Source: Deltaproteobacteria bacterium
Lineage (GTDB): Bacteria; Desulfobacterota; Desulfobacteria; Desulfobacterales; Desulfatirhabdiaceae
Direction of reading: 5' to 3'
DNA: 64,000 nt
NCBI GenBank assembly: GCA_016219185.1
Contig: JACRBZ010000077.1
Span: 54,927-118,926, forward strand
This document shows, in pieces, positions 44,223 to 53,491 of the stretch (the first letter of the stretch is position 1; every line of letters begins with the position of its first letter). The notes beneath the pieces were generated by a model. It saw only the letters and a program-made list of their open reading frames with translations, had not been told where the DNA came from and did no database searches. The translations under genes were made by a program, and so were the position numbers.

Positions 44223-44302
44223 AACATTTTTCCTTTCTATCCTTTTTTTCCATTTTCCGTTGACGGAGCACCCGAGTTAACTTTTACGCCGTTTGCTGGA
44301 AA

Positions 44303-45256
44303 TCATTTGTTTCTTAAAGTCATCTGCCCTTTTTCCGTCAACCGGTACTTCTGCTTGCGGCTCGTCGGTTTGTCCGGAATGGTCAACTCAATGAGGGCAT
44401 TGGCCAAAGCAGGCTTCAGATAGCGGTTTTCAAAATTATCTCTTCCCTTTAATCCAAGAGCTGCCTGAATTTCCGCCCGTGTCATCTCTCCACGAAGGAT
44501 CCCGATGAGCAGCGCGACCTCTTGCGCGACTTGCCCTGTGACTTGCCCTGTGACTTGCCCTGTGGATAGGGGTTCAACATGAGCCTCATCACGGTCTGCC
44601 CTGGCTTCTTTTTTGATAAACTGAACTTGAAATGCGTGCCCGATTTCCTGAAGTATGAGATCGATCTCCGGGAATTTTTCAGTTTCAGACCGCATTTTCC
44701 GGATTCCGGTGCCCCAGGCTTCGATCAATTTCAGTTCCTTGAATATGGGCGCCAGAATTCGGTTCCTGATTTCCGATCGACCTGTTCCGAGCGCATCAGG
44801 CGGGAGGTTGTCCGGCAAAGGGCCAGGGCTTGTAGTTTCTTCAGATGCCAGGCGGTTTACGGAGCCGATTCGTACGTAAGTTCCTTTGTGTTTACCTTTG
44901 TTTTTGAGATAATGGGGCTTTTGAAAGCCGGAAAATATCTCCACAACCAGGAGGGATTTACCTTCCACGTTTTGGATATAGATCTCCGGAATGATTGTGG
45001 GAGAACAACGGTCGAAGATATGATTTACCGTCCTTTCTTCCAGTCCGAAGAGTTCATCATCGGATACGCCGATAATTATTCTGGGCTCATTTTTTACCCC
45101 GAACACGATTTTCCCGCCAGCCCCGTTGGCAAAAGCAACCACCGTTCGGGCGATACTGTCGCCTTTGGGCCATGCCTCCTTAAATTCAAGACGCCGGGAT
45201 TCCGGTTGTTCCCAGAAGGGTCTGGATAAGTCCATCATTTGTCCTGTACGGTTCAA
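44303..45256 (-). CDS. AlbA_2-type DNA-binding protein, internally deleted
   Basis: 317 aa. The N-terminus is an AlbA_2 domain (ESRRLEFKEAWP, AFANGAGGKIVFGVKN), but after RLASEET the frame jumps straight to SPGPLPDNLPPDALGTGRSEIRNR and EAWGTGIRKM, the C-terminal HATPase-like part of the same family. Relatives are about 450-500 aa, so roughly 100-150 residues appear missing while the frame is kept. TGQVTGQVTGQV follows, from three exact 12-bp repeats, then a winged-helix tail. It may be partly functional or a degraded copy. Confidence 0.75.
   Translation of the reverse strand: MNRTGQMMDLSRPFWEQPESRRLEFKEAWPKGDSIARTVVAFANGAGGKIVFGVKNEPRIIIGVSDDELFGLEERTVNHIFDRCSPTIIPEIYIQNVEGKSLLVVEIFSGFQKPHYLKNKGKHKGTYVRIGSVNRLASEETTSPGPLPDNLPPDALGTGRSEIRNRILAPIFKELKLIEAWGTGIRKMRSETEKFPEIDLILQEIGHAFQVQFIKKEARADRDEAHVEPLSTGQVTGQVTGQVAQEVALLIGILRGEMTRAEIQAALGLKGRDNFENRYLKPALANALIELTIPDKPTSRKQKYRLTEKGQMTLRNK
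44528..44563 (-). repeat. Three exact 12-bp direct repeats
   Basis: GACTTGCCCTGT repeats at 44528, 44540 and 44552 (+ strand), encoding TGQV units on the minus strand. In-frame length variation is possible. Confidence 0.85.
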
Positions 45257-45300
45257 TTTAAAATTACGAACAATGAATTCAGACCTCCAACGTGCAGAAT

Positions 45301-45500
45301 TTACACATTGCTTTCTTCCTGCAATTCTTTTTCTCGAAAAATATCGCGCAAAGGCTTGGTAATAACCAAACGCTCACGTTCAAAAATGAGACCCATCTGA
45401 TCCTGGGTCAGCCAAAACTCTCTCTTGATGAGCCGGACGTTGACCTGGGCCTGGCTCTGATCGTTCTGATAAATATGAGTTCGCTCATTGGGCTTTTCTT
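45301..45500 (-). pseudogene. RhuM-family virulence-like protein, N-terminal remnant
   Basis: Reading the minus strand, the frame gives NERTHIYQNDQSQAQVNVRL, REFWLTQDQMGLIFERER, and IFREKELQEESNV, then a TAA at 45301-45303. This is the start of RhuM-like proteins (the QTTR-type helix-turn-helix start), but the rest of the ~300-aa family is absent. No other frame downstream restores it before the AlbA gene. Probably a disabled mobile-island gene. Confidence 0.6.
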
Positions 45501-45645
45501 CTGGCCAGAAACTGGTTCGCAGTAAGAACCAAGGAAACGGAGGTTGTCGGCGCTTTTGCGACAGGTTGTTCTGAAATTCAGCCGGCAGTTCCCCCCCTGA
45601 ATGGTGCCGACCAGGGTCTGGAATGTGCTGTTGCGAATGGATTCT

Positions 45646-45876
45646 TCAGATGGAAAGATGGATATGTTTAACTGATAGAGCCGATTGCGTCTGTCCCTGC
45701 AACCAAATAATGTAGTTTTCAGCGGAGGCATTTTCCCAGTTGTTAAGCAACACGACTTCTTTGTAAGGCGTTGCAGCCACAGCTTGAACGACTGGACCCA
45801 TCCCGACTTCTTCTACCCCGGAAGCCGCTCTCAGATCCGTCATCCTTAACCAGCATAATAATATCTGAGTACCCAT
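45646..45876 (-). pseudogene. CARF-like (RtcR-type N-terminal) remnant
   Basis: 76 aa frame with ILLCWLRMTDLRAASG, GMGPVVQAVAATPYKEVVLLNNW and NYIIWLQGQTQSA. This looks like the first ~75 residues of CARF-domain sigma-54 regulators (the RtcR-like group, with TDLRA and VVLLxxxxxxxxxxYxxWL spacing). The stop comes right after VKHIHLSI, where full-length proteins continue. The rest is gone or frameshifted. The CARF assignment is by pattern memory only. Confidence 0.4.
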
Positions 45877-46081
45877 GTCTTTTATGGACTACAAGATTTT
45901 TTGCGAAGAAGCAATTTATTTTGTTAATCCATAGGGGTAAGTGACATGAAGAAATCGCGCCTTCCATAGAATGCCTATCTGTTGTATACTCGGTCAAGGA
46001 AAACGGGAACACATTCCAACATTCAGATATTATAACAGATAAATACGTATTTTATTTTTGATGAACAAGGCCTGAATAGTT

Positions 46082-46318
46082 ATGAAAAAAACTTGTATCT
46101 TGTGCGGAAAGGCAAAAGCGAAGCGGACGTGTCAACTTCACCAGGATGATGCGATCTGTCCCGTTTGCTGTGCCACGAGTCGAAAACAATCGTGTGAAGG
46201 GTGTCGTTACCATACTGTTGCGCAGCAGTATCAGGCATCCAAGACGCATCATGACGGCTCCAAACACTTTTTTGCGGAAATAAATGAAGACTGGCCCATC
46301 GCTGTCTCTAATGGGTAA
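46082..46318 (+). CDS. Small Cys-rich (zinc-ribbon-like) protein
   Basis: 78 aa. CILCGKAKAKRTCQ and AICPVCCATSRKQSCEGC give seven Cys in a likely zinc-binding N-terminal half; the tail is polar. The start matches small proteins of the type 'xCxxCGKxKxKRxC...CPVCC' found as the N-terminus of larger SEC-C-like proteins, so this might be a truncated copy. No clear RBS. Confidence 0.5.
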   Translation: MKKTCILCGKAKAKRTCQLHQDDAICPVCCATSRKQSCEGCRYHTVAQQYQASKTHHDGSKHFFAEINEDWPIAVSNG

Positions 46319-46446
46319 CCCTCTCCGTAAAAGACTCAGTCCAAAGCATCACAAATCCACATCAGCCGATCCCATGAGATGCATAAAAACGAATGAAGGA
46401 ATCCCGCTTTCCAAGCCATGCGGTTCTGTTGTATAATCACCAAGTC

Positions 46447-48993
46447 ATGAAATCATCCCCCCAAGCACCGCCAACCGACAATCTGGATCGCCTTTCCGGA
46501 ATCGTGGAAAGGGTCACCTTCCACAATGCGGAAAATGGCTGGTCGGTCCTGAAAGTCTCCCCCTTTAACGAACCCCATAAACTTGTAACCGTGATCATCC
46601 ATCAAGCAAAGGTTTTTGCAGGAAGTTCCATGGATTTTTATGGCACCTGGAGTTATCACCCAAAGCACGGTGAACAGTTCAAGGCGGAACGGGTCATTGA
46701 AAAAAAACCCTCAACCAGCGCGGCTCTGGAAAAGTATCTGGGTTCAGGACTGATCAAGAATGTCGGCCCCAAAACCGCGCACAAAATCGTGAAACACTTC
46801 AATGAGCGGACCCTGCAGGTCTTTGAGGAGACCATCGAGGACCTTCTGAAAGTGCCGGGAATCGCGGAAAAGAAACTTACGGACATTAAAAACAGTTGGC
46901 AGGAGCACCGGGCGATCCGGGATGTGATGATATTCCTGCAAGGATACGGCATCAGCACCCTCTATGCCGTCAAGATATTCAAAACCTATGGCAATGACGC
47001 CATTACAAAGGTTTCGGGCAATCCGTATCAGCTTGCACGGGACATTTACGGAATCGGATTCTTTTCCGCGGACAAGATTGCCCTCAACATGGGATTTGAA
47101 AAAGATGGAATTCCCCGTATCGAGGCCGGCATCAAACATGTTCTGGCATCGGCACGGGATAACGGGCACTGTTATCTGCTCGAATCCCAAATTATTAAGA
47201 ATACGGAGGATCTGCTCGAAACCGGAACATCCGAGCAGATAACGGGCATATTGCTGTCCCTGATTGCCGCCAATGAAATCAAGAAAAGAATGCTTCCAGA
47301 TGAAAACGGGCGACAGGTCTCTGCCTATTATTCCAATTCCATATTCTTCGATGAACAGTATGTTTCCAGAAGGGTCAAGCAATGGATTGCTCAGCCGGTT
47401 GCTATTGACCAGACCCGGATAAACAACTGGCTGGAGCGGTATTGCCGGAATCAGCAAATTGTCCTTTCCGATGAGCAGCAGGCATCCGTTGCGGGGATTG
47501 CGGGCAAATCGTTTTCCATCCTGACAGGGGGACCGGGTTGCGGAAAAACCACAACAACACGGGTTCTGGTAAAGCTTCTTCAAGCCATGCAAATGCGAGT
47601 CGTCCTGGCGGCACCGACCGGACGCGCATCCCAGCGGATGAGCGAGGTGATCGAATACGAGGCCAAAACCATTCACCGGCTGCTTGAATGGGCGCCTGGA
47701 AAAAACGGCTTTAAAAAAGGCGAAGACGACCCGCTTCAACTGGATTGGCTGATTATCGATGAAAGTTCCATGCTGGATATAAACCTGGCTGCGGCACTCC
47801 TTAAAGCAGTCCCCAGGAATGCGCAGGTGCTCTTTATCGGCGACCCGGACCAATTACCGTCAGTAGGTGCGGGCAATGTGCTGCAGGATCTTCTGCAGGC
47901 AACCTGTGTTCCGAGTTTCAGACTCACCCGGGTATTCCGTCAGGCCGAGGAATCCATGATTATCCGCTTTGCCCACCAGATCAACCAGGGGCAGATCCCA
48001 AGGATTGAATCCCCGTTTCATAAACCCGACCTTTGGAAAGATAAGGCCGGGTGCATGTTTATCGATGCCGATGAAGCCACTCAGGAACAATTGCACTTCC
48101 TGGGAAGGGCAAAGGCGGCCATCCGGCATACGGTCAGTACCGGAGAGAAGCAGATGGTTCAATCGGGTGACAAACTCACCGGGGTGATGACGAGGGAAGA
48201 CGACACCTTGATGATTGACAGCCTTCTCGTACAGGAATTCCGGGATGCATCGGAAATCCATGCCCCCATATTCAACATTCCCGAGAAGTTCAAGCATGTC
48301 GATTTGATGAAAGTTCATCAGGCGCAGGGAAGCATCGCGGAGCTGAAGTCCATCATCAAGTCGATTCATCCCTGGTCTGCCCTTCATCACGGCGTTACAG
48401 GCCTTGATATGGTGCTGAGGCTCTATACCCGATCCATCCCCGAATACTTTGGCAAGGATTTCGAGATACAAATTTTATCTCCCCAGGTCCGGGGCAGCCT
48501 GGGAACGCTCAACCTGAATCAATGCATTCAGCAGGCTGTCAACCCCGAGGCCCAGGGAAAAAAACAAATAAAGATCGGGGATCGAATCTTCCGGGAAGGC
48601 GACAGGGTGATTCAGACCCGCAATAACTATGACCTGGGTGTGTTCAACGGGGATATCGGCAGGATCACGGCCATTGATCTTGAAGACTACTCCTGCCTGA
48701 TTCAATTCGCAAATCAGGCTCCCATTGCATATACGCGCGAGGACCTGACGGAAATATCGCTTGCCTATGGAATTACAATTCATAAATCCCAGGGCAGTGA
48801 ATTCGATGCCGTCATCATTCCCGTTGCCACACAGCATTTCAAAATGCTTTTCAGGAATCTTATTTATACGGGGTTGACAAGAGCAAAGCATCTGTGTGTA
48901 TTTGTCGGCAGCAGGAAAGCGCTATCAATGGCCGTAAAGCAGATAGACAATCGAAAGCGGCAGACCGCATTGAGTTTTCTGGTTATGAATTGA
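46447..48993 (+). CDS. recD2: RecD2-family ATP-dependent DNA helicase
   Basis: 848 aa from ATG 46447; the frame extends to 46393. N-terminal OB-like domain (LSGIVERVTFHNAENGWSVL), helix-hairpin-helix-like stretches, then the superfamily 1B helicase: Walker A GGPGCGKTTT, APTGRASQRM, Walker B LIIDESSML, GDPDQLPSVGAGNVLQDLL, and the late AYGITIHKSQGSEFDAVIIP and YTGLTRAK. It unwinds 5'-3' in DNA repair. The segment between IESPFHKPDLW and VDLMKVHQAQG is longer than in most RecD2 (about 60 extra residues, hydrophilic, including TREDDTLMIDSLLVQEFRDA), an insertion without a motif I can name. Confidence 0.95.
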   Translation: MKSSPQAPPTDNLDRLSGIVERVTFHNAENGWSVLKVSPFNEPHKLVTVIIHQAKVFAGSSMDFYGTWSYHPKHGEQFKAERVIEKKPSTSAALEKYLGSGLIKNVGPKTAHKIVKHFNERTLQVFEETIEDLLKVPGIAEKKLTDIKNSWQEHRAIRDVMIFLQGYGISTLYAVKIFKTYGNDAITKVSGNPYQLARDIYGIGFFSADKIALNMGFEKDGIPRIEAGIKHVLASARDNGHCYLLESQIIKNTEDLLETGTSEQITGILLSLIAANEIKKRMLPDENGRQVSAYYSNSIFFDEQYVSRRVKQWIAQPVAIDQTRINNWLERYCRNQQIVLSDEQQASVAGIAGKSFSILTGGPGCGKTTTTRVLVKLLQAMQMRVVLAAPTGRASQRMSEVIEYEAKTIHRLLEWAPGKNGFKKGEDDPLQLDWLIIDESSMLDINLAAALLKAVPRNAQVLFIGDPDQLPSVGAGNVLQDLLQATCVPSFRLTRVFRQAEESMIIRFAHQINQGQIPRIESPFHKPDLWKDKAGCMFIDADEATQEQLHFLGRAKAAIRHTVSTGEKQMVQSGDKLTGVMTREDDTLMIDSLLVQEFRDASEIHAPIFNIPEKFKHVDLMKVHQAQGSIAELKSIIKSIHPWSALHHGVTGLDMVLRLYTRSIPEYFGKDFEIQILSPQVRGSLGTLNLNQCIQQAVNPEAQGKKQIKIGDRIFREGDRVIQTRNNYDLGVFNGDIGRITAIDLEDYSCLIQFANQAPIAYTREDLTEISLAYGITIHKSQGSEFDAVIIPVATQHFKMLFRNLIYTGLTRAKHLCVFVGSRKALSMAVKQIDNRKRQTALSFLVMN

Positions 48994-49033
48994 TTCAGTA
49001 TTTGACATTTTCTATTGACGCGGGAGTGATGCG

Positions 49034-50125
49034 ATGATCAACGGACATGGCGGGAATATCTTCGATAAAGCCAAAGACCTGGGCTGCGACCCCATGGAAA
49101 TTCTGGACATGAGCAGCAATGTAAATCCGCTGGGCCCCATGCCCGGCCTGATGGCCCACCTTCATGAACATCTCGAGCGGATCATTGCGCTTCCGGAAGC
49201 CGGCGCCGGAAGCATCATCCGGGCATTTTCAAGCCATCACGACATCGACCCGGAAAAAGTGCTGGCAGGAAACGGCACAACACAGTTGATTTATACGCTC
49301 CCTGTCGCCCTTAAAATCAAACAGGCCCTGATCCTGGGGCCGACTTACTCCGATTATGCCGATGCCTGCCGCATGCACGGCGTCGACTTCCGGTTTGCAC
49401 TCTCAAACAAAAAGACATCCTTTTCCCATACCCTGGATACAATGGATATCGAACCAAGCGATACGGTCTTTATCTGCAACCCGAATAACCCGACCGGAAC
49501 CCTGATTCCTTCCGAAACCATTGAGTCGTTAGTTCGAAGATACCCGAATATTCACTTTATCATTGACGAATCGTATCTGCCCTTTGTCCCGAAAGGCGAG
49601 GCAAGGAGCCTGATCGGGTCCACCTTGCCCAACATCATCGTTTTGAATTCCATGTCCAAGATTTTTCGCATCCCCGGCCTCAGGATCGGATTTATTGTGG
49701 CGCATCCGGGCATTACCGAAAAGATCAGCGCTTACATGCTGCCCTGGAGCGTCAACACCCTGGCTCAGGCTGCCGTGAATTACCTGATGACCCAAAAACA
49801 GGATGTCTCGGAATTCATCGAAAAGACCCGGACTTATCTGGCTGGAGAAAGACAATTTGTTATGACCGCTCTTCAATCTGCTCCGGGAATCACACTCTTT
49901 CCCAGCACCACATCATTTATTTTGGCAAAACTGGATAGACTCACCGCGGAAGCCGTTTCCCGTTACCTCTTGAGTTACCGGATACTGATCCGGGACTGCG
50001 GCAATTTTCAGGGACTGTCCAGTCAATTCATTCGAATTTCGCTGAAAACCCGCGATGTGAACCAGATACTGACGGACAGGCTGCGCGAATGCTGTGAAAT
50101 ATCCGGACAAAATATATCCATTTGA
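49034..50125 (+). CDS. cobD: CobD/CobC-like threonine-phosphate decarboxylase (PLP aminotransferase fold)
   Basis: 363 aa fold-type I PLP enzyme. MINGHGGNIFDKAKDLGC, DMSSNVNPLGPM and NPNNPTGTLIP are typical of L-threonine-O-3-phosphate decarboxylase, which makes aminopropanol phosphate for cobalamin. The PLP Lys is in NSMSKIFRIPGLRIGF. Histidinol-phosphate aminotransferases are close relatives, but the GHGGN start favours CobD. No other cobalamin genes are in the window. RBS GGGAGTG just upstream. Confidence 0.85.
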   Translation: MINGHGGNIFDKAKDLGCDPMEILDMSSNVNPLGPMPGLMAHLHEHLERIIALPEAGAGSIIRAFSSHHDIDPEKVLAGNGTTQLIYTLPVALKIKQALILGPTYSDYADACRMHGVDFRFALSNKKTSFSHTLDTMDIEPSDTVFICNPNNPTGTLIPSETIESLVRRYPNIHFIIDESYLPFVPKGEARSLIGSTLPNIIVLNSMSKIFRIPGLRIGFIVAHPGITEKISAYMLPWSVNTLAQAAVNYLMTQKQDVSEFIEKTRTYLAGERQFVMTALQSAPGITLFPSTTSFILAKLDRLTAEAVSRYLLSYRILIRDCGNFQGLSSQFIRISLKTRDVNQILTDRLRECCEISGQNISI

Positions 50126-50190
50126 AGCCCGTTTCCAGAGCCTGACTGATTGAAAAAAGTAACAATAGCAATACAACGGACCATAACCTT

Positions 50191-50354
50191 GATGGCTTCG
50201 TAAAAAGTCCACCTGCTTCGTTGCGCTACATCCTTCGTCATTGCGGCGTACCCAAAAGTACGGCAGGCGGAACGCCGGTCCTCAAGATTTGCGCGCCTCG
50301 CATCTGGAGCTTTTTACTTTGCCATCCCAATTTTGACTTTTTACGAGTTCGTCA
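50191..50354. repeat. MITE-like intergenic repeat with terminal inverted repeats
   Basis: The left end GATGGCTTCGTAAAAAGTC and the right end GACTTTTTACGAGTTCGTC are inverted versions sharing TCGTAAAAAGTC. About 164 bp, no ORF. This kind of repeat with TTTTTACGAGTTCGTC ends is one I associate with Desulfobacterota genomes; it can be a transposon relic or an mRNA hairpin element. Confidence 0.6.
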
Positions 50355-50374
50355 ACCTTAGACAAAAACAATAA

Positions 50375-50920
50375 TCAGTTCGTAGCATTGGAAAGGTTTT
50401 TCGAATTCTCAAGCAATTTTTTGTATTCCACGGTCAGATTGTCCCGCTCTTGCATGAGTACCCGGTAACGCTCGGGGTCAGCCGCACTTCCGCCGGCACG
50501 ATCCAATTCAGCAAGAGCAGATTGCTGTGTTTTTAATTTTTGTTTCTGAACTTTAATTTTATGCTGTAAAGTGGTTATTTCAGTTTTTTGTTTATCAGAC
50601 TTAGCCTTAAGCTGATTAATATCAGACTCCAGATTTAAAAGATCACGCTCCAACCTGGCCACGCGTTGCTGTTCCAATGTTAGCTGATAATCCCGCAACT
50701 GAACCTCGCTTTCCAGCGTCTCGGATTGCTCCTTTAGCTCCTGATTATAAGTCTGCTGACGGTCTAATTCATCCTGGCGATCCCGAATGCGATCATCATA
50801 GGCTCCGGAGCTGAGTCCATGCAACCCTCCGAACAGCCCCCCCTGCCTGGGATCATTACTCACTGCGCAGGCGGTCAAGGCGGCAGCCAATACAATTGTA
50901 ATCACGAGCTTTCTATACAT
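50375..50920 (-). CDS. Coiled-coil lipoprotein
   Basis: 181 aa. Lipobox LTAC at about residues 15-18 (ITIVLAAALTACAVS). Residues about 40-150 form a long coiled coil (heptads through LEQQRVARLERDLLNLESDINQLKAKS). Probably outer-membrane-anchored in the periplasm. The next lipoprotein gene is upstream by 2 nt, so the two are co-expressed and likely work together. Function unknown. Confidence 0.75.
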   Translation of the reverse strand: MYRKLVITIVLAAALTACAVSNDPRQGGLFGGLHGLSSGAYDDRIRDRQDELDRQQTYNQELKEQSETLESEVQLRDYQLTLEQQRVARLERDLLNLESDINQLKAKSDKQKTEITTLQHKIKVQKQKLKTQQSALAELDRAGGSAADPERYRVLMQERDNLTVEYKKLLENSKNLSNATN

Positions 50921-50922
50921 AG

Positions 50923-51624
50923 TTATTTCCTCAACATAGCCGATTCATTCAGTTCAGCCATTTCTACACGTTGGGCATCAAGTACGGCAATATTCGCTTT
51001 AAGTGCGTTGATTTCCTGATTGAGTTTTTCCACCTTCGCCTGATCTTGCAACTTATTCATACGTTGCAGATCCTGGTCCAATGCTGCCAACTCCTTGTTC
51101 AAGCTGCTTTTGCGCTGGTCAGATTCACTGATCCGTTTTTTAATCTCATTTTGTTTGCTTTGCAGTGCGGTAGCCCGAGCCTGGCTTGTACTGGATTGGG
51201 ACTTAAGCTCAGCGATTTGCTGGTCCAAGGTCTGAATCTGGGTTGCTGTTTGATTGTTGAATTCCTCCAGGTCGCTGTTGTATTTTGCAAAAACCTGTAT
51301 CTCACCGTCCAGACGGTCCTCCTCGTTGACATATTGTTGTTTACGGCTTGCAACCGAACTTCCCAGTGCATATCCTCCGGCTCCTCCCAACAACGCCCCT
51401 ACTCCAGCTCCGACCAACATGCCATTGTTACCCCCCAAAACTTTGCCAAGAACACCACCTAAAACGGCTCCAACGCCGACTCCAACGGCAGTCCCCTGTG
51501 CTTTGGTATAATTGGCATCATCACTGGTTGAGTCAGAACCGGGTGTGGTTCCTGTAGTAGCGCATCCTGAAAGCAGTACCAATACAACACCCACAATTAT
51601 TGGTTTTTGAAAAAAACATTTCAC
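50923..51624 (-). CDS. Glycine-zipper coiled-coil lipoprotein
   Basis: 233 aa from GTG 51624 after GAGGAT. Lipobox LSGC (VLVLLSGCATT). A glycine zipper (AVGVGVGAVLGGVLGKVLGG, then GMLVGAGVGALLGGAGG) suggests an outer-membrane-inserted or pore-lining segment, followed by a long coiled coil (about 115-225). The layout is as in 17-kDa surface antigen-like lipoproteins with an added coil. Operon with the lipoprotein at 50375. Confidence 0.78.
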   Translation of the reverse strand: MKCFFQKPIIVGVVLVLLSGCATTGTTPGSDSTSDDANYTKAQGTAVGVGVGAVLGGVLGKVLGGNNGMLVGAGVGALLGGAGGYALGSSVASRKQQYVNEEDRLDGEIQVFAKYNSDLEEFNNQTATQIQTLDQQIAELKSQSSTSQARATALQSKQNEIKKRISESDQRKSSLNKELAALDQDLQRMNKLQDQAKVEKLNQEINALKANIAVLDAQRVEMAELNESAMLRK

Positions 51625-51699
51625 AATTTCACATCCTCTTTTGTAGTTTGTTCCTATTACCAATCAACAAAATTGCAACACTGGGTTTTAACGCGATGT

Positions 51700-53319
51700 T
51701 CAAGTTTTTTGATTCCGGAAAAAGGCGCTGGCTTTTTCCACCCGGTTCCTGCCGTTCCTCTTGGCCTCGTACAGGGATAGGTCCGCGCGGGCGGTCAATG
51801 TCTTCGGCGTGTCCCCGACCCTGAATTCGGCCACACCAAAGCTGCACGTCAAATGCCCGACCCCGGCAAACGAATGACTGTCGATGACGCTGCGAATCAC
51901 CTCCGCCACTAACGCTGAGTTGGACACGTTCTGCTGGGTAAGGATGATGATGAACTCATCCCCGCCCCATCTGGTGATGATGTCGCTTTCTCTGATATTT
52001 TGGCGGACGATTCGGGTCACGGCTTTCAGGATTTCGTCCCCGACCTCGTGGCCATGGGTGTCGTTGATCGTCTTGAATAAGTCGATGTCGTAAAAGACCA
52101 GGGAGAAGGGGATCTGATAACGCGAGGACCTGGCTATTTCTATCGACAGGAATTCATTGAACCTCAATCTGTTGTAGACACCGGTCAAAACGTCCTTTTC
52201 GGCCTTATTCTCTGCTTCCTGCCAAAGCTCATAGGCGCGTTCGCGCGCCGCCTCGCGTTTCCGGAGCAGGTCGGCGGCGAGCAACAAGGCATTGGCCACC
52301 TCGCTGGTTTCAGCAAGTTCGAAATGGCCCAGCGACACGGTTTCACCTCGCCCAAGTGCCAGGGCAGGCGCAATCAAACCCTGCACGGACCGGGTGATTA
52401 TCCGGGAAATGCCCAGGGCCAGTCCCAGACCGAAGAGCACAAGCACACCCAGGCTCGCCATCACCCATTGAAGCCACTGCTTAAGCTCATTGGCCATAAC
52501 CGCTTTGGAAGTGCTGACCAGCACCGTCCATCCGGTAATATCCGAACGCCGAAAACTGACAGTGGAGAGTGTTCCCTCCATGTTGACCCCCTCGGTGGTA
52601 CCTTGCTTTTCAACGGCCATCAATTGCATCAGAGGCGGAGATATGTGCTTCCCGGTATACCTCTCCGGCAACTTGGATCGGGTCGCAATGGCATTGCCGC
52701 TGTCCAAAATGGTTATCAGCCATTCGCCTGGCAGTTCGCGCAGGAGGAACAGGGCCGACAAGTGATCCGCCGGAAGGGTCATTGCCAGGTCGTAACGTAC
52801 CCGGGCGTCCTGGAACACGGGAACATCCACCCCGATGAGATAGCGTCCGGTGACGGCACCTTTGAAGACGTTACTGATGATGGGCCGGCCTGTTTCGAAA
52901 ATGCGGCGCACCGAGTCCTGAGAGCCGCGTTTGGGCAAGGCGCTGCCGAACGGCTTATAGGAATTGACGATCTGCTGGCCAGTTGCATCGGCCAGGATGA
53001 TGTCCGAATCCGGAAAGTTCTTAAGAACACTCCGCGCCTGGGCATGGAACGTGGCCATGTCTCCGGATGCAAGCGCGGGCGAGGTGGCCAGCGCCTCCAA
53101 TGATGTCTGGCTGATTGCAAGGTCGCGATCCAAGGCTACCGATAGGATATTGGCGGTAGCCAGCAAGTTCTGCTCGAGAAGCGCGATCCTGTTCCGGTAG
53201 GAGTAGCGAATCAGATACGCGGAAGAAAGGCACACTGGCACCAGGCACGACAGGACCAAAGCCGTTAGATAGGATCGTATGCGCAGTTGGTTGAAGTGTC
53301 TGAAGCGTTTACCGAACAT
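51700..53319 (-). CDS. dCache-HAMP-GGDEF diguanylate cyclase
   Basis: 539 aa from ATG 53319. TM1 (about 15-35), an extracytoplasmic dCache sensor (about 40-285), TM2 (about 295-317), HAMP, and GGDEF domain with intact WGGDEF active site and DVLTGVYNRLRFNEFL. It makes c-di-GMP in response to an outside ligand. The inhibitory I-site RxxD appears as RESD (VRQNIRESDII), five residues before the active site as usual, so feedback inhibition is likely. It lies upstream of the two lipoprotein genes on the same strand. Confidence 0.93.
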   Translation of the reverse strand: MFGKRFRHFNQLRIRSYLTALVLSCLVPVCLSSAYLIRYSYRNRIALLEQNLLATANILSVALDRDLAISQTSLEALATSPALASGDMATFHAQARSVLKNFPDSDIILADATGQQIVNSYKPFGSALPKRGSQDSVRRIFETGRPIISNVFKGAVTGRYLIGVDVPVFQDARVRYDLAMTLPADHLSALFLLRELPGEWLITILDSGNAIATRSKLPERYTGKHISPPLMQLMAVEKQGTTEGVNMEGTLSTVSFRRSDITGWTVLVSTSKAVMANELKQWLQWVMASLGVLVLFGLGLALGISRIITRSVQGLIAPALALGRGETVSLGHFELAETSEVANALLLAADLLRKREAARERAYELWQEAENKAEKDVLTGVYNRLRFNEFLSIEIARSSRYQIPFSLVFYDIDLFKTINDTHGHEVGDEILKAVTRIVRQNIRESDIITRWGGDEFIIILTQQNVSNSALVAEVIRSVIDSHSFAGVGHLTCSFGVAEFRVGDTPKTLTARADLSLYEAKRNGRNRVEKASAFFRNQKT

Positions 53320-53491
53320 AGGTAAGTCCCATACTGGTTTGGAGTCGGCCAAGAGGGCAAATGCCTCCATTACAATGCCCACAAAATTGCATTGACTCAA
53401 TTCAGTATCAATCTAATCAGCATGTTATCAATTCTGGATCGTTGGCCAATACAAAAAACTTGGATATCAAGTACATTGACACAAGTACCAT

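Noticed and set aside
44528..44563. Tandem 12-bp repeats as a regulatory site
   Set aside because: They lie inside a coding frame and encode TGQV units; no promoter context.
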